A stretch of DNA of 64,000 bases from Shouchella clausii (GTDB lineage Bacteria > Bacillota > Bacilli > Bacillales > Bacillaceae_D): the NCBI RefSeq assembly GCF_001598215.1, contig NZ_BCXJ01000008.1:19386-83385 (forward strand). Reading direction: 5' to 3'. The position numbers were made by a program, and so were the translations under genes. This document shows positions 8,106 through 17,700 of this stretch, piece by piece (position 1 is the first letter of the stretch; every line of letters begins with the position of its first letter). The notes beneath the pieces are model-generated. The model worked only from the letters and a program-made list of their open reading frames with translations. It made no database searches and was not told where the DNA came from.

Positions 8106-9572
8106 TTATTCGCTAAATTTACCTTTTGCTTCATTCCACCAGCAATCCAGTTCGCTCATCTCGATGTCGGCTATCGCCTGCCCTTTTTCCTGCGCTTTTT
8201 GTTCAATATACAAAAACCGCTTTTTAAATGTAGTCAACGAACGGTGGAGTGCGACTTCTGGGGATAGATCATAAAATCTAGCTAAGCTTACCGCTGCAAG
8301 CAGAATATCTCCGTATTCTTTTTCCATTTTGCTTTTGCTTGACTTGGCAGCTTCCACTTTAAATTCTTCTATTTCCTCAAAGAACTTTTCCCACACTTCT
8401 TCGACGTTCGCCCATTCAAAACCAGTCTTGGCTGCACGCTTTTGCAAGGCCGCTGCATCTACAAGCATGGAATTCGTTTCAGCTAGCCCGTCTAATGCAG
8501 ACTTAGGCTTGGGCTGTTCTTCTTGTTCTTGCGCTTTTATTTGCTGCCATGTCTGTAACGCTTCGCCAGCTGTTTCCGCCTTTGCATTACCAAACACATG
8601 GGGATGGCGGCGAATCATTTTTTCTGTAAGGGCCCCAATCACATCATCCACGTTAAAATAGCCTTGTTCTTCGCCAATTTGCGCATGTAAGAGCACTTGT
8701 AGCAGGACATCGCCCAACTCTTCTGCCAAATGGCTGTCGTCTTCTTCATCAATCGCCTCAAACACTTCAAATGCTTCCTCAAGCAAGTACCGTTTTAATG
8801 TATGGTGTGTTTGCTTCTGGTCCCAAGGACAGCCTTCTGGTCCCCGCAACGTTGCAATGACGCCTCGCAAATAGGAAAAGTCGCGGTACAATAATGGGTC
8901 CTCTGTTACAGGCGGCACATATACAGCGGTTAAATTGTTTGCTTTTACATAATGGTCCAATTCAAACAAAGGCACTCGCAAAATCGACTGCTCTGACGTG
9001 CCGGCTGCAGTCACAATCGACACTTCATAATCGTCTGGCAACTTTTCCATTAACGTCAGTTTTACTTCTGACGCAATCAGTGTATCGTATACTTGCACGA
9101 TGATGAGGTGATGGCGAATTTGCAATTCTTCAGCACGTAACGCCGTGCCGTCAACAATTTGGCAGCCTTCAATTGGATCGATTGCCAAAGCCGTGTACAT
9201 GTCGTCTAAAAAGGAGGCACCGCCAATTACGTGAATCGCTACTTCTGTTCCTTGCGCTTGCTTTTGCAAAAGTTGGACCGTCCGCTCCGCCACAAATGGA
9301 TGCCCAGGCACGGCATAAAGGACGTCACCTTGTTTTGCTTCTTCTAGCAAACGCGTTGCAATCTCTTTGTAAACATCTTCAAACTCGCTATGTTGTTCAT
9401 AAACAGCATCAAATGACGTAAACGCCAGCCCCTCTTCCGCTAATTCCACTAGGACGGGATGGTTGTCTGTGCGCACATAAATGCAATTCGCCTTTTTTAA
9501 TGCACGGTAAATGCCAAGGGGCAGTTGCGCAAGATTGCCTGCTCCTAGTCCAACAACTGATATGGTTCCCAT
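8106..9572 (-). CDS. yabN: MazG-type nucleotide pyrophosphohydrolase with N-terminal tetrapyrrole methylase-like domain (YabN)
   Basis: About 488 residues. The ATG at 9572 has AAGG five bases upstream; a GTG at 9578 is an alternative. Residues 1-220 form a SAM-dependent methylase-like domain (ISVVGLGAGNLAQLPLGI, YAVPGHPFVAERT). Residues 235-350 form the first MazG domain with CPWDQKQTHHTLKRYLLEEA and EELGDVLLQVLLHA, the EExxE...ExxD metal site. A second, degenerate MazG repeat ends the protein (EEIEEFKVEA, KEYGDILLAAVSLA). MazG hydrolyses NTPs to NMPs plus PPi for nucleotide-pool cleaning. Position between yabM and yabO as in B. subtilis. Confidence 0.93.
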   Translation of the reverse strand: MGTISVVGLGAGNLAQLPLGIYRALKKANCIYVRTDNHPVLVELAEEGLAFTSFDAVYEQHSEFEDVYKEIATRLLEEAKQGDVLYAVPGHPFVAERTVQLLQKQAQGTEVAIHVIGGASFLDDMYTALAIDPIEGCQIVDGTALRAEELQIRHHLIIVQVYDTLIASEVKLTLMEKLPDDYEVSIVTAAGTSEQSILRVPLFELDHYVKANNLTAVYVPPVTEDPLLYRDFSYLRGVIATLRGPEGCPWDQKQTHHTLKRYLLEEAFEVFEAIDEEDDSHLAEELGDVLLQVLLHAQIGEEQGYFNVDDVIGALTEKMIRRHPHVFGNAKAETAGEALQTWQQIKAQEQEEQPKPKSALDGLAETNSMLVDAAALQKRAAKTGFEWANVEEVWEKFFEEIEEFKVEAAKSSKSKMEKEYGDILLAAVSLARFYDLSPEVALHRSLTTFKKRFLYIEQKAQEKGQAIADIEMSELDCWWNEAKGKFSE

Positions 9573-9585
9573 AGTCACCTTGCCT

Positions 9586-9737
9586 TTACTTTAAAATATT
9601 CATTGCTTTCCGCCGCCAATTTGCCAGCTTTGGAACGCTTGCCCACTCGCGCAATGTTAAGACAGAACTGGCAAGCAGACAACAAGCAACGGCAGCTACC
9701 CCAACAAGCGATGTTGATAGGGCAATCACTGTATCGC
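9586..9737 (-). pseudogene. Displaced C-terminal tail of YabM (frameshifted)
   Basis: In the next frame, about 50 residues continue where the yabM frame stops. They read on through EERVGDTVIALSTSLVGVAA (membrane segment) and LREWASVPKLANWRRKAMNI, the membrane-segment-plus-basic-tail ending of SpoVB-type flippases. The switch point is a run of eight A on the plus strand (9757-9764). One more base there would join both parts into a protein of about 538 residues, the normal family length. Confidence 0.7.
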
Positions 9738-11204
9738 CTACTCGTTCTTCACTTGTAAAAAAAATGCCTCCAACAGCCACTTCCATCCATAAGCGACCAG
9801 AAACAGCAGGAAAAGCGTCACACCAGTGCTTATATAAGAGCGCTTTTGCACAAGCAGAATACCATCTTGGCGCCTAATCGCGTGCAGTGCGATAGCCGCC
9901 ATCGCCAAAAAGGCAAGTAAACTTGCACACGCCCCTCCCATTGCTGATGCCATCACTGGTATAAACAAAAGGTTGCCCGCCAGCTTTACTGCAAGACCAA
10001 CAGCCACGGCATAGAGGGGAATATGGATTTTGCCATAGCCTTGCAAAATTGCTGCAGCCGTCAAGTAGAGCGAAGCAGGGAAAATCGAGAGAGCAACAAC
10101 TTGCAAAATGTCTGTCCCTGCACGGTCTGTAAACAGCATATGGTTGACCGGTCCCATTAGTACAACTAAACCAATCGCGGCCCCTCCCCCTAGCAAAATC
10201 GTCATCCGAACTGCTGCATCGCGGTACATCTGCGCATTTCGCTCCTTTCCTCCTGCCAGCGCTTTCGCTAACAGAGGAACAAGGGCGAGAGCAAGGGAAG
10301 TGGCGAGCACCGTGCCAAGCTGTATGAGCGGCTGGCCTCGATCATACACACCCTTTGCCAAATAAGCTTGTTCTTCTTGTAAGCCTGCTTCTTGGAGCAA
10401 ACGAACGACAGTAAAAACGTCAATCATTTGAAACAGCAATAAGACTAAAGCGTTGATACAAACGTAAACGCTTTGCGATAAAGTCGATGTACTTTGCCTA
10501 AGCACTGAGCCTATAGAGGCGAAGGAAAGCGTCCATTTTTTCCATTTAATCTGCTTTGTAGCAACTATGACAATGATACAACCAGCAAAGCTTCCTAAAA
10601 GCGAGCCGTACACAGCACCTGTGCCGATCATATAAGGCCCACTATTGGCAGCTGCCAAAGCATATGTCACAAAAATAATTGCCGCTACCCGTAAAAACTG
10701 TTCCCCTATATGGGAAAAAGCAGTCGGTTTCATATCGCCGTATCCTTGTCCAACTCCCCTACCTACGCTCAGTATAGGCAAAAACAAAAAGCCAACGCTT
10801 ACGAGGCGGAGAAGGGGGGCAAGGCGTTCATCCCCCATAAATTGGGCAACTAACGGCGCTGCTGCTGCAAATCCAATGCTAGCAACGACAGCGAATACGG
10901 TCATTCCCACAAACGCTTGTATGGCCAATTCATGTGCTTGTTTTTCTAGCCCTTGCGCCTTCTTCTCAGCAACTTGCCGGGAAATCACAACTGGAAAGCC
11001 ATAAAGGGCTAGAATTGCAATTGTCCCGTAAAAAGGGTAGATTTGCTGATATACGTAAAAACCAAAGTCACCAGCAATGTTTTGAAATGGGATTCGATAG
11101 ACAGCCGATAGTACTTTAGCCATCAGTGCTGCAAACGCGATAACCACTGCGCCTTTAACTGCTCCCGTCCTGCCTGAATCACCCAACCATTCTTTGCTAC
11201 TCAA
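9738..11204 (-). CDS. yabM: Polysaccharide/lipid flippase of the SpoVB/MurJ-like MOP family (YabM), frame broken near the 3' end
   Basis: 488 residues before a stop. It has about 13 membrane segments and the N-terminal MOP signature VVIAFAALMAKVLSAVYRIP and GDFGFYVYQQIYPFYG. Members export lipid-linked cell-envelope precursors, and SpoVB acts in spore cortex synthesis. The gene lies between spoVT/mfd and yabN as in B. subtilis. The frame ends prematurely at ...LQVKNE because of a homopolymer of eight T (minus strand), and the missing last membrane segment lies in the next frame (9586-9737). Either a sequencing deletion or a real truncation fits. Confidence 0.88.
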   Translation of the reverse strand: MSSKEWLGDSGRTGAVKGAVVIAFAALMAKVLSAVYRIPFQNIAGDFGFYVYQQIYPFYGTIAILALYGFPVVISRQVAEKKAQGLEKQAHELAIQAFVGMTVFAVVASIGFAAAAPLVAQFMGDERLAPLLRLVSVGFLFLPILSVGRGVGQGYGDMKPTAFSHIGEQFLRVAAIIFVTYALAAANSGPYMIGTGAVYGSLLGSFAGCIIVIVATKQIKWKKWTLSFASIGSVLRQSTSTLSQSVYVCINALVLLLFQMIDVFTVVRLLQEAGLQEEQAYLAKGVYDRGQPLIQLGTVLATSLALALVPLLAKALAGGKERNAQMYRDAAVRMTILLGGGAAIGLVVLMGPVNHMLFTDRAGTDILQVVALSIFPASLYLTAAAILQGYGKIHIPLYAVAVGLAVKLAGNLLFIPVMASAMGGACASLLAFLAMAAIALHAIRRQDGILLVQKRSYISTGVTLFLLFLVAYGWKWLLEAFFLQVKNE

Positions 11205-11282
11205 AACATAAACAAAAGCGAAAACGAGCCCATCGCATCTTTGTTTACGGTGTTATTAAAAGCAGCATTCCTCTCCTTTTTG

Positions 11283-11415
11283 ACACTAACACAGTGTTCT
11301 CTAAACATGCCCCGTTGAATGGGCAACGGACTTCGATCCCCACCCCTAAGTAGGGTGGTCGGCCCAAACCGTCCAACCGGTATCTTTGCGTCTTTCTCTA
11401 TGTATGATACTAATA
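11283..11415 (-). other. Structured intergenic region upstream of yabM
   Basis: Four consecutive stems can be drawn on the minus strand in the 297 bases between yabM and the divergent YIP1 gene. They are GGTTGG/CCGACC (near 11377-11358), CCACCC/GGGTGG (11357-11339), CCGTTG/CAACGG (11331-11312) and ACACT/AGTGT (11297-11283). A GACGCAAAG segment stands just upstream (about 11396). I do not recognise a known riboswitch. It may be an RNA leader of yabM. Confidence 0.35.
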
Positions 11416-11438
11416 ATTATTTTCTTTTTCCAGTACGC

Positions 11439-11468
11439 TTCAATCCAACTGGAGAAACGTGGTATGAT
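11439..11468 (+). promoter_or_regulatory. Sigma-A-like promoter for the YIP1-murG2 pair
   Basis: TTCAAT (11439-11444) and TATGAT (11463-11468) are separated by 18 bases, 34 bases before the TTG start at 11502. The -10 is strong and the -35 partial. Confidence 0.5.
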
Positions 11469-11501
11469 AGGGGGTAGAATTTGATAAGCGAAGGTGATGT
11501 T

Positions 11502-12110
11502 TTGAAAGCGCGAAACCTATGGTTTTCGGTCTGGCTCCACCCGCGTAGGCAGATGCAGGATGTCCTTCAGTATGGCTTACATAAAAAAGCCGCCCTATTG
11601 ATCTCGTTATTGTTTGGCTTGCTTATGACATTGTCCTATTCCCACATCCAAGCCTTTATTTTGCTAGGCGAGTTGTCAGCCGCCTCGATATTGGCTATTT
11701 TAGTGATTGGCTCTTTGATGGGTCCTTTGCTTTACTACGTGTTTGGCCTTCTTCTGGGACGGGTCGGCAGTTGGTATGGTGGCAATGGCAATGTGGAAGC
11801 GACGAGAAAAGCACTGGTTTATGGCTTTTTTATGCCAGGAATCCTGCTAGGGCTTGTCAGCATACTCCTTTTTGGTATAGCCTATGTGCAGGCTTATTTT
11901 TTACACAGCAACGTCATTTATATCGTTTATCAAATCGGCGTGTTTGGCCATAACGTGGCTTCGATTTGGTTGATCGGCATCTTTCTCGTTGCTTTTGCAG
12001 AAGCGCAAAATATTAAACTGTGGCGATCCATGCTGATTTTGATTGCTTTTCTTGGCTGCATGGCGATACTTTTTATCGTCATTGACCAAATCACACGGCT
12101 TTTTATATAG
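11502..12110 (+). CDS. YIP1-family membrane protein
   Basis: 202 residues from a TTG at 11502, chosen because AAGGTGATG lies just upstream; an in-frame TTG at 11481 lacks one. A short N-terminal amphipathic part (NLWFSVWLHPRRQMQDVL) precedes five membrane segments. The GRVGSWYGGNGNVEATRKALVY loop is typical of bacterial Yip1-domain proteins. The function of bacterial members is unknown. Only 34 bases separate it from the MurG-like gene. A second protein with the same organisation (13242-13880) is encoded convergently on the other side. Confidence 0.75.
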   Translation: MKARNLWFSVWLHPRRQMQDVLQYGLHKKAALLISLLFGLLMTLSYSHIQAFILLGELSAASILAILVIGSLMGPLLYYVFGLLLGRVGSWYGGNGNVEATRKALVYGFFMPGILLGLVSILLFGIAYVQAYFLHSNVIYIVYQIGVFGHNVASIWLIGIFLVAFAEAQNIKLWRSMLILIAFLGCMAILFIVIDQITRLFI

Positions 12111-12144
12111 GAAATGGAAATCCGTTTGAACAGAAGGGACTTTT

Positions 12145-13209
12145 ATGAAAAAAATCATTTTTACTGGTGGAGGGTCGGCTGGCCATGTCACCCCGAATCT
12201 TGCTATTATCAACGAGCTTAACAACAAAGACTGGTCAATTGCCTATATCGGCTCTTATGAGGGGATTGAACGGCAACTAGTTGAAAAGGCCGGGATTCGC
12301 TACTTTGGCATCTCCAGCGGCAAGCTACGCCGCTATATGGATTGGAAAAATGTGACCGATATTGCTCGAATTGCAAACGGTTTTCGCCAAGCCCGGAAAA
12401 TTTTAAAAGCGGAAAAGCCCGATGTTGTGTTTTCTAAGGGAGGCTTTGTCACGGTACCAGTTGTTGCTGCAGCTTATACGCTCCGCATTCCCGTCCATTT
12501 GCATGAAAGCGACTTGACGCCTGGGCTTGCAAACCGCCTTGCTAAACGGTTTGCTAACACATTTTATACATCATTCGCTGAAACAGCCGCCCATTTCCCA
12601 AAAGGAGCAACCACAACGGTCGGCTCTCCGATTCGCCGCGAGCTCCTTGAAGGCTCCCGCATTCAAGGGCTGACCATAACAGACTTTAGCCGAGAGCGGC
12701 CAACATTGCTTGTGATGGGCGGGAGCTTAGGGGCAAAGCGGATCAACGAAGCCATTCGCGAATCCCTTGATACACTAACAAACACGTATCAAATCATCCA
12801 TATTTGCGGAAAAGGCCACCTCGATCCAGCGTTGGAAGGGCGCCGCAACTACAAACAGTATGAATATGTTCATGATGAACTGCCTCACTTTCTTCAAGCC
12901 GCTGACCTCGTTGTCACACGCGGCGGTTCGAATGCCATTTTTGAGTTTTTGGCTTTGCACATTCCAATGCTCATCATCCCTCTTTCACGAGCACAAAGCC
13001 GAGGCGACCAAATCCTGAACGCCCAAACTTTTGTCAAAAATGGCTATGCACGCATGTTAGAGGAAGAAAACTTGACAAAGGAAACATTGCAACAAGAAGT
13101 CCAGGAGCTTTATGATGGCAGGCAAACATACATTGAGGCAATGAATGCGAGCCAAGCAACAAACGCTGTTGCCTACATTACGGAGAAGCTTGAGCAAGAG
13201 GTCCAATAA
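12145..13209 (+). CDS. UDP-GlcNAc:lipid I GlcNAc transferase paralogue (MurG-like, GT28)
   Basis: 354 residues, ribosome site AGAAGGGAC. The N-terminal nucleotide-sugar glycosyltransferase loop IIFTGGGSAGHVTPNLAII and the second loop GSLGAKRINEAI are present. So are FSKGGFVTVPVVAAA, HESDLTPGLANR and the C-terminal donor-binding TRGGSNAIFEFLALHIPMLIIPL. MurG makes lipid II at the inner face of the membrane. The main murG of Bacillus lies in the dcw cluster, so this looks like a second copy (inference, as the rest of the genome is not visible). It is sandwiched between two YIP1-type membrane proteins. Confidence 0.85.
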   Translation: MKKIIFTGGGSAGHVTPNLAIINELNNKDWSIAYIGSYEGIERQLVEKAGIRYFGISSGKLRRYMDWKNVTDIARIANGFRQARKILKAEKPDVVFSKGGFVTVPVVAAAYTLRIPVHLHESDLTPGLANRLAKRFANTFYTSFAETAAHFPKGATTTVGSPIRRELLEGSRIQGLTITDFSRERPTLLVMGGSLGAKRINEAIRESLDTLTNTYQIIHICGKGHLDPALEGRRNYKQYEYVHDELPHFLQAADLVVTRGGSNAIFEFLALHIPMLIIPLSRAQSRGDQILNAQTFVKNGYARMLEEENLTKETLQQEVQELYDGRQTYIEAMNASQATNAVAYITEKLEQEVQ

Positions 13210-13234
13210 AAAAACGCCTGTGGGGCGTTTTTTT
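13208..13234. terminator. Bidirectional terminator between murG2 and the YIP1 gene
   Basis: AAAAAAACGCC/GGCGTTTTTTT forms an 11-bp stem with loop TGTGG. It serves both convergent genes. Confidence 0.9.
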
Positions 13235-13241
13235 ATTGGAA

Positions 13242-13880
13242 TCATACAGCACCGGCTATTACGAGAAAAAAGCTAACAACCACTGCAATCACGACGAGCA
13301 TCGCTCCTAAAATGAGAACAACTAAAACCGATTTCCATGCAGAAAATTGATGGGCTTCGCCAATTCCATGCATCAAAAGCACGAATGTCCAAATGCTCGC
13401 TGTCACACTAAGAAGGGTGAGGATGTTTTGTGCCCACAGTTGTAGTGGCGAAAGCGCGATCTCGATACCTAAAAGAATGCTTTCTATGTCGAACCAATAA
13501 TAGGATTCGCCGATAACGAGAATAAAAGGGATGCTAATAAGGCCAATAATACTCAATGGGATCATGCTTGTATGTACAGTAGCGACGCGAAGGTCAAGTG
13601 CTGTCCCTTTCCCGCCAAGCCAACTGCCGACCCACTTGTATAGCCAAGAGAGGACATAGAGGCTAAACGGAGCTACCACAATGCTAGTAAGTAAAGCAAA
13701 CATAATAACGTAAGCAAAAGTTGGAACAACCTCGCTCGAAAAATTTGTAAAAGTGCTCAGTACAGCAGACACATAAGCAATCAGCAAATAATTCCATGTC
13801 TGACTCTTTTCTTTGGCTGTTTTTATTTCATCAGCGACAACTTGCCGGGGACGAATCCATACTTTAAACCAATTTTGCAT
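13242..13880 (-). CDS. YIP1-family membrane protein (second copy)
   Basis: 212 residues from an ATG at 13880 preceded by AAGGAGGTACATC. The frame is open further upstream, but no ribosome site is seen there. The N-terminus NWFKVWIRPRQVVADEI resembles that of the protein at 11502-12110 (LWFSVWLHPRRQM). It is followed by five membrane segments and the loop YKWVGSWLGGKGTALDLRVA. The two are probably diverged paralogues facing each other across murG2. No function can be assigned. Confidence 0.75.
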   Translation of the reverse strand: MQNWFKVWIRPRQVVADEIKTAKEKSQTWNYLLIAYVSAVLSTFTNFSSEVVPTFAYVIMFALLTSIVVAPFSLYVLSWLYKWVGSWLGGKGTALDLRVATVHTSMIPLSIIGLISIPFILVIGESYYWFDIESILLGIEIALSPLQLWAQNILTLLSVTASIWTFVLLMHGIGEAHQFSAWKSVLVVLILGAMLVVIAVVVSFFLVIAGAV

Positions 13881-13962
13881 GTTTTTTGATGTACCTCCTT
13901 TTTTTACTTGAACTCTTATCGTACCATACTCTCTTCTCGATTGATGCAGAGAAAGCACACGA

Positions 13963-13993
13963 AAAAACACCATGCCGTTCCCATGGTGTTTTT
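13963..13993 (-). terminator. Terminator of spoVT
   Basis: AAACACCATG/CATGGTGTTT stem (10 bp, loop CCGTTCC) with T and A runs on both sides, 7 bases beyond the spoVT stop on the minus strand. Confidence 0.85.
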
Positions 13994-13999
13994 GTCGTG

Positions 14000-14539
14000 C
14001 TACTGCTCCATTTGCCTAGCCAAAAAGCCAGCAGCGGTTTCAGCCATTTTTTGTTCAAGATTGCCGTTCAATGGTTCATTTTTAGAGAAGATTACAACCG
14101 TACCAATGGGATCGCCGCCCGCAATGATTGGCGCGACCACGTATCCTTGAAAATCGTCTTTGTGATCGCCAACAAGGTTGTATTCACCAGCATTGGCTTG
14201 CAAGTAAGATTTACGCTCTACCATAGCAGACTCAACCGCATCGCCAATTGCCTTATTGGCAAATTCTTTCTTTGGCGCCCCCGCTACAGCAATATACGTA
14301 TCACGATCCGAGATGAGTACATTTTGATTTAAGCTATCATAAAGGGCTTCCGCATATTCTTTTGCAAAATCGCCAAGCTCGGAAATCGGCGAGTATTTTT
14401 TCAAAATCACTTCGCCGTCACGATCAACAAATATTTCCAAAGGGTCGCCTTCACGAATCCGCAACGTGCGGCGTATTTCTTTCGGGATGACTACTCTCCC
14501 GAGGTCGTCAATGCGTCGTACAATTCCTGTTGCTTTCAT
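14000..14539 (-). CDS. spoVT: Stage V sporulation regulator SpoVT
   Basis: 179 residues. The N-terminal AbrB-type swapped-hairpin DNA-binding domain begins MKATGIVRRIDDLGRVVIPK, and a GAF domain follows (residues 55-175, with DRDTYIAVAGAPKKEFANKA). SpoVT modulates sigma-G genes in the forespore. The position between mfd and yabM matches B. subtilis except for the YIP1/murG2 insertion downstream. It shares its N-terminal domain with the AbrB encoded at 43244. Confidence 0.96.
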   Translation of the reverse strand: MKATGIVRRIDDLGRVVIPKEIRRTLRIREGDPLEIFVDRDGEVILKKYSPISELGDFAKEYAEALYDSLNQNVLISDRDTYIAVAGAPKKEFANKAIGDAVESAMVERKSYLQANAGEYNLVGDHKDDFQGYVVAPIIAGGDPIGTVVIFSKNEPLNGNLEQKMAETAAGFLARQMEQ

Positions 14540-14706
14540 AAGAAGAGCCTCTCTTTCTGAAGGTGTTTACACAGAATGATGCAAATCAGAAGAATACATT
14601 CAATGGGGTGTAAATGTAGTATTCTTCCGTTTCTATGAACTATTCACCAGCGAATGAATTATTTTGTAATCTTTTTTGAAAGGAGGCTCGTGAAGCGGAA
14701 ACGGCC

Positions 14707-17700
14707 TTACGACGCAGACATCGCTTTCTTTGATTTGTCAGCACGGATCAATGCTTCAAGTAATTCGATGATGTATGCAAGCAGCGTTTCATCAGAAAGT
14801 TGCTTTGTCTTAATAACCAGTTTAATTTGGTTTCCTTGTGAGCCGATGCTAACGTCTCGACCGATTTTTTGGGCAGCATCGACAAGTGTGGCAACATGGA
14901 TCCGACTGGTTGTTTCCTCTGTCAATAAAATCGTAACGGCGTCCTTGCCTTCTGTAATTTTCTCGACTTTTTCTTGATCGGCAATCAGCTTGATTTTTGT
15001 CATTTCAAAAAGATAAGCGACTTGTTTTGGGTATTCGCCGAAACGATCAACGAGCTCGTCTTGCAAGTCAGCAATTTCTTCTAACGTTTCCACGCCTTTA
15101 AAGCGCTTGTACATCTCGATTTTTTGTTTCGCGTCAGGGATATACCGCTCTGGAATGTAGGCATCAATATTTACATTCAGCTCCGCCTTAAATGGCGGTT
15201 CTTTCGGTTTTTCCCCTTTCCGTTCTTCAATTGCTTCTTTCAACATTTGCGAATACAAGTCAAACCCGACTGAGTCAATAAACCCATGCTGTTGGGACCC
15301 TAACAAGTTTCCAGCCCCGCGGATCGTTAAATCACGCATTGCAATTTTAAAGCCTGAGCCAAGCTCAGTAAATTCTTTGATTGCCTGTAGGCGCTTTTCA
15401 GCCACTTCGGTTAACACTTTGTCAGGCTGGTACGTAAAATACGAGTACGCCACCCGGTTTGAGCGACCAACGCGCCCGCGGATTTGATAAAGTTGGGACA
15501 AACCCATCTTGTCAGCGTTGCAAACAATGAGCGTATTGACGTTTGGAATGTCTACGCCCGTTTCAATAATAGTCGTCGTCACGAGCACATCGCTTTCCCC
15601 TTCAAGGAAATCCAAAATGATTGATTCCAGTTCACGCTCATTCATTTGTCCATGTGCATAGCTTACCCTTGCGTCAGGGACGAGCGTAGAAATTTGCTCC
15701 GTCATCCGCTCAATGTCTTCTACACGGTTATAGAGGACATACACTTGGCCACCACGGCTTAATTCACGCTCAATCGCTTCGCGTACAATGGCTGGATTAA
15801 ACTCAACGACATACGTTTGGACAGGAAAGCGGTTTTCCGGCGGCGTCTCAATAACTGATAAATCGCGAACACCGAGCATCGACATATGGAGAGTTCGCGG
15901 AATCGGCGTCGCTGTCAACGTCAGCACATCGATATTGGCTTTCATGCGTTTGATTTTCTCTTTATGGGTAACGCCAAAACGCTGTTCTTCATCGACGATC
16001 AATAATCCTAAGTCTTTAAACTGTACGTCTTTTGAGAGCAGACGGTGCGTACCGACGACCAAATCTACAGATCCTGCTTTCAAGCCTTTCAGCACTTCAT
16101 TTTGCTCTTTTCGTGAACGGAAACGGCTTAGAACGCCAACTGTAATCGGAAAGTCAGAAAATCGTTCTGAAATGGTTTCAAAATGCTGTTGGGCTAAAAT
16201 GGTTGTCGGCACTAAAATGGCGACTTGCTTACCATCCATAATCGCCTTAAAGACAGCGCGAATAGCCACTTCCGTTTTTCCGTACCCAACATCGCCGCAC
16301 AATAGGCGATCCATTGGCCGTTGCTTTTCCATGTCTTCCTTAATTTCCTTAATGGCTCGCAGCTGGTCTTCCGTTTCCTGGTACGGAAATGAGCTTTCAA
16401 ACTCGGCTTGTTCTGGCCCGTCAGGAGAAAAGCGGTGGCCAACACTTGCTTCACGTTCTGCATACAGCTTAATCAAATCATCAGCAATGTCTTCAACCGA
16501 AGATTGGACTTTCTTTTTTACTTTTTTCCAATCGCTTCCTCCGAGTGCATAAATCTTCGGATCCTTTTCTTCTGTACCGACATATTTCTGCACTTGGTCA
16601 ATTTGTTCGACGGGCACATAGAGCTTGTCATTGCCAGCATAGCGCAAATTTAAATAATCTTTGTGGACACCATTAATTTCAAGCGTCTCGACGCCTAAAT
16701 ATTTACCGACACCATGATTGGTATGAACGACCAAGTCGCCAACAGCCAATTCAGAATAGCTTTTGATCCGCTCAGCGTTTGATAGCTTTTGCCGACGCTT
16801 AGGACGTTTCGCCCGCTTCGAAAATACTTCCTCTTCTGTAACAACGACAAGTTTCTGTTCGGATAGCTCAAATCCGGTGTGCAGGTGCCCAGTATAAATT
16901 TGCACTTTACCAGGAGTCAGATCCGTTATCGCCTCAATCAAATGGGCATCGATTTTTTCATCTTCTAAATTTAAAGCAAGCCGATTGGCACGATCCTCTG
17001 TTCCGGCAATGAACAAAACCGTATAATCGTTTGAAAGCCAGCGATTCACTTCAGAAGTAAGCAAATCCATTTGACCATGGAAATTTTGCATCGATTTACA
17101 TGATAAGTTTATGATTTGTTCTGGCTTGGTTGAAGGCACTTGTTTTTGGAAAAGCGACGTATAAAGAACCGGCTGTGGCGCCTGTTGCAGCCTTGCGAGT
17201 GCATCAAGGGACAACTGCGTACCGTGGACGATGCTCCCTTGTTCAAGCATCGCCGTATGCCATTCGGCTTCTTCTTTTTGCAAGTGTTCAGCCATTTCTT
17301 TGACTCGATTCATTTCGTCAACCCAGACAAACGCATTTTCTGGCATATAAGACAATAACGATTGCGGCGTTTCATAGTAAAGCGACATGTATTTGTACAT
17401 GCCTTCAAACGTAGCCGATTGCTTCAGTTGGGCAATTTCAAAGGGAATATGCTCTTGCAATTTATCCCGTGTTTGTTTGCTTGCTACTTTTTTTAGCGTT
17501 GCCTCATATTTTTCTTCCAACAACTTCGCCCCGTGGCTATAGTGTTGATGATGCAGCAGCACTTCTTGAGCAGGACCGATTGTTACTTCGTCGATCATTC
17601 CTTCCGAACGCTGCGTTTCCAATGAAAAGTAGCGCATTGAATCGACTTCTGTATCAAAAAGCTCAATTCGCAAAGGATGTTCTTTCGTAAGCGGATACAG

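Noticed and set aside
11283..11415. GEMM (c-di-GMP-I) riboswitch call
   Set aside because: Only the GACGCAAAG string is shared; the partner GGCAAACC loop and tetraloop receptor are not found.
15788..16552. 254-codon plus-strand ORF
   Set aside because: It lies wholly inside mfd on the opposite strand; the mfd frame shows all expected motifs, and the antisense frame has Ser/Arg-rich shadow composition.
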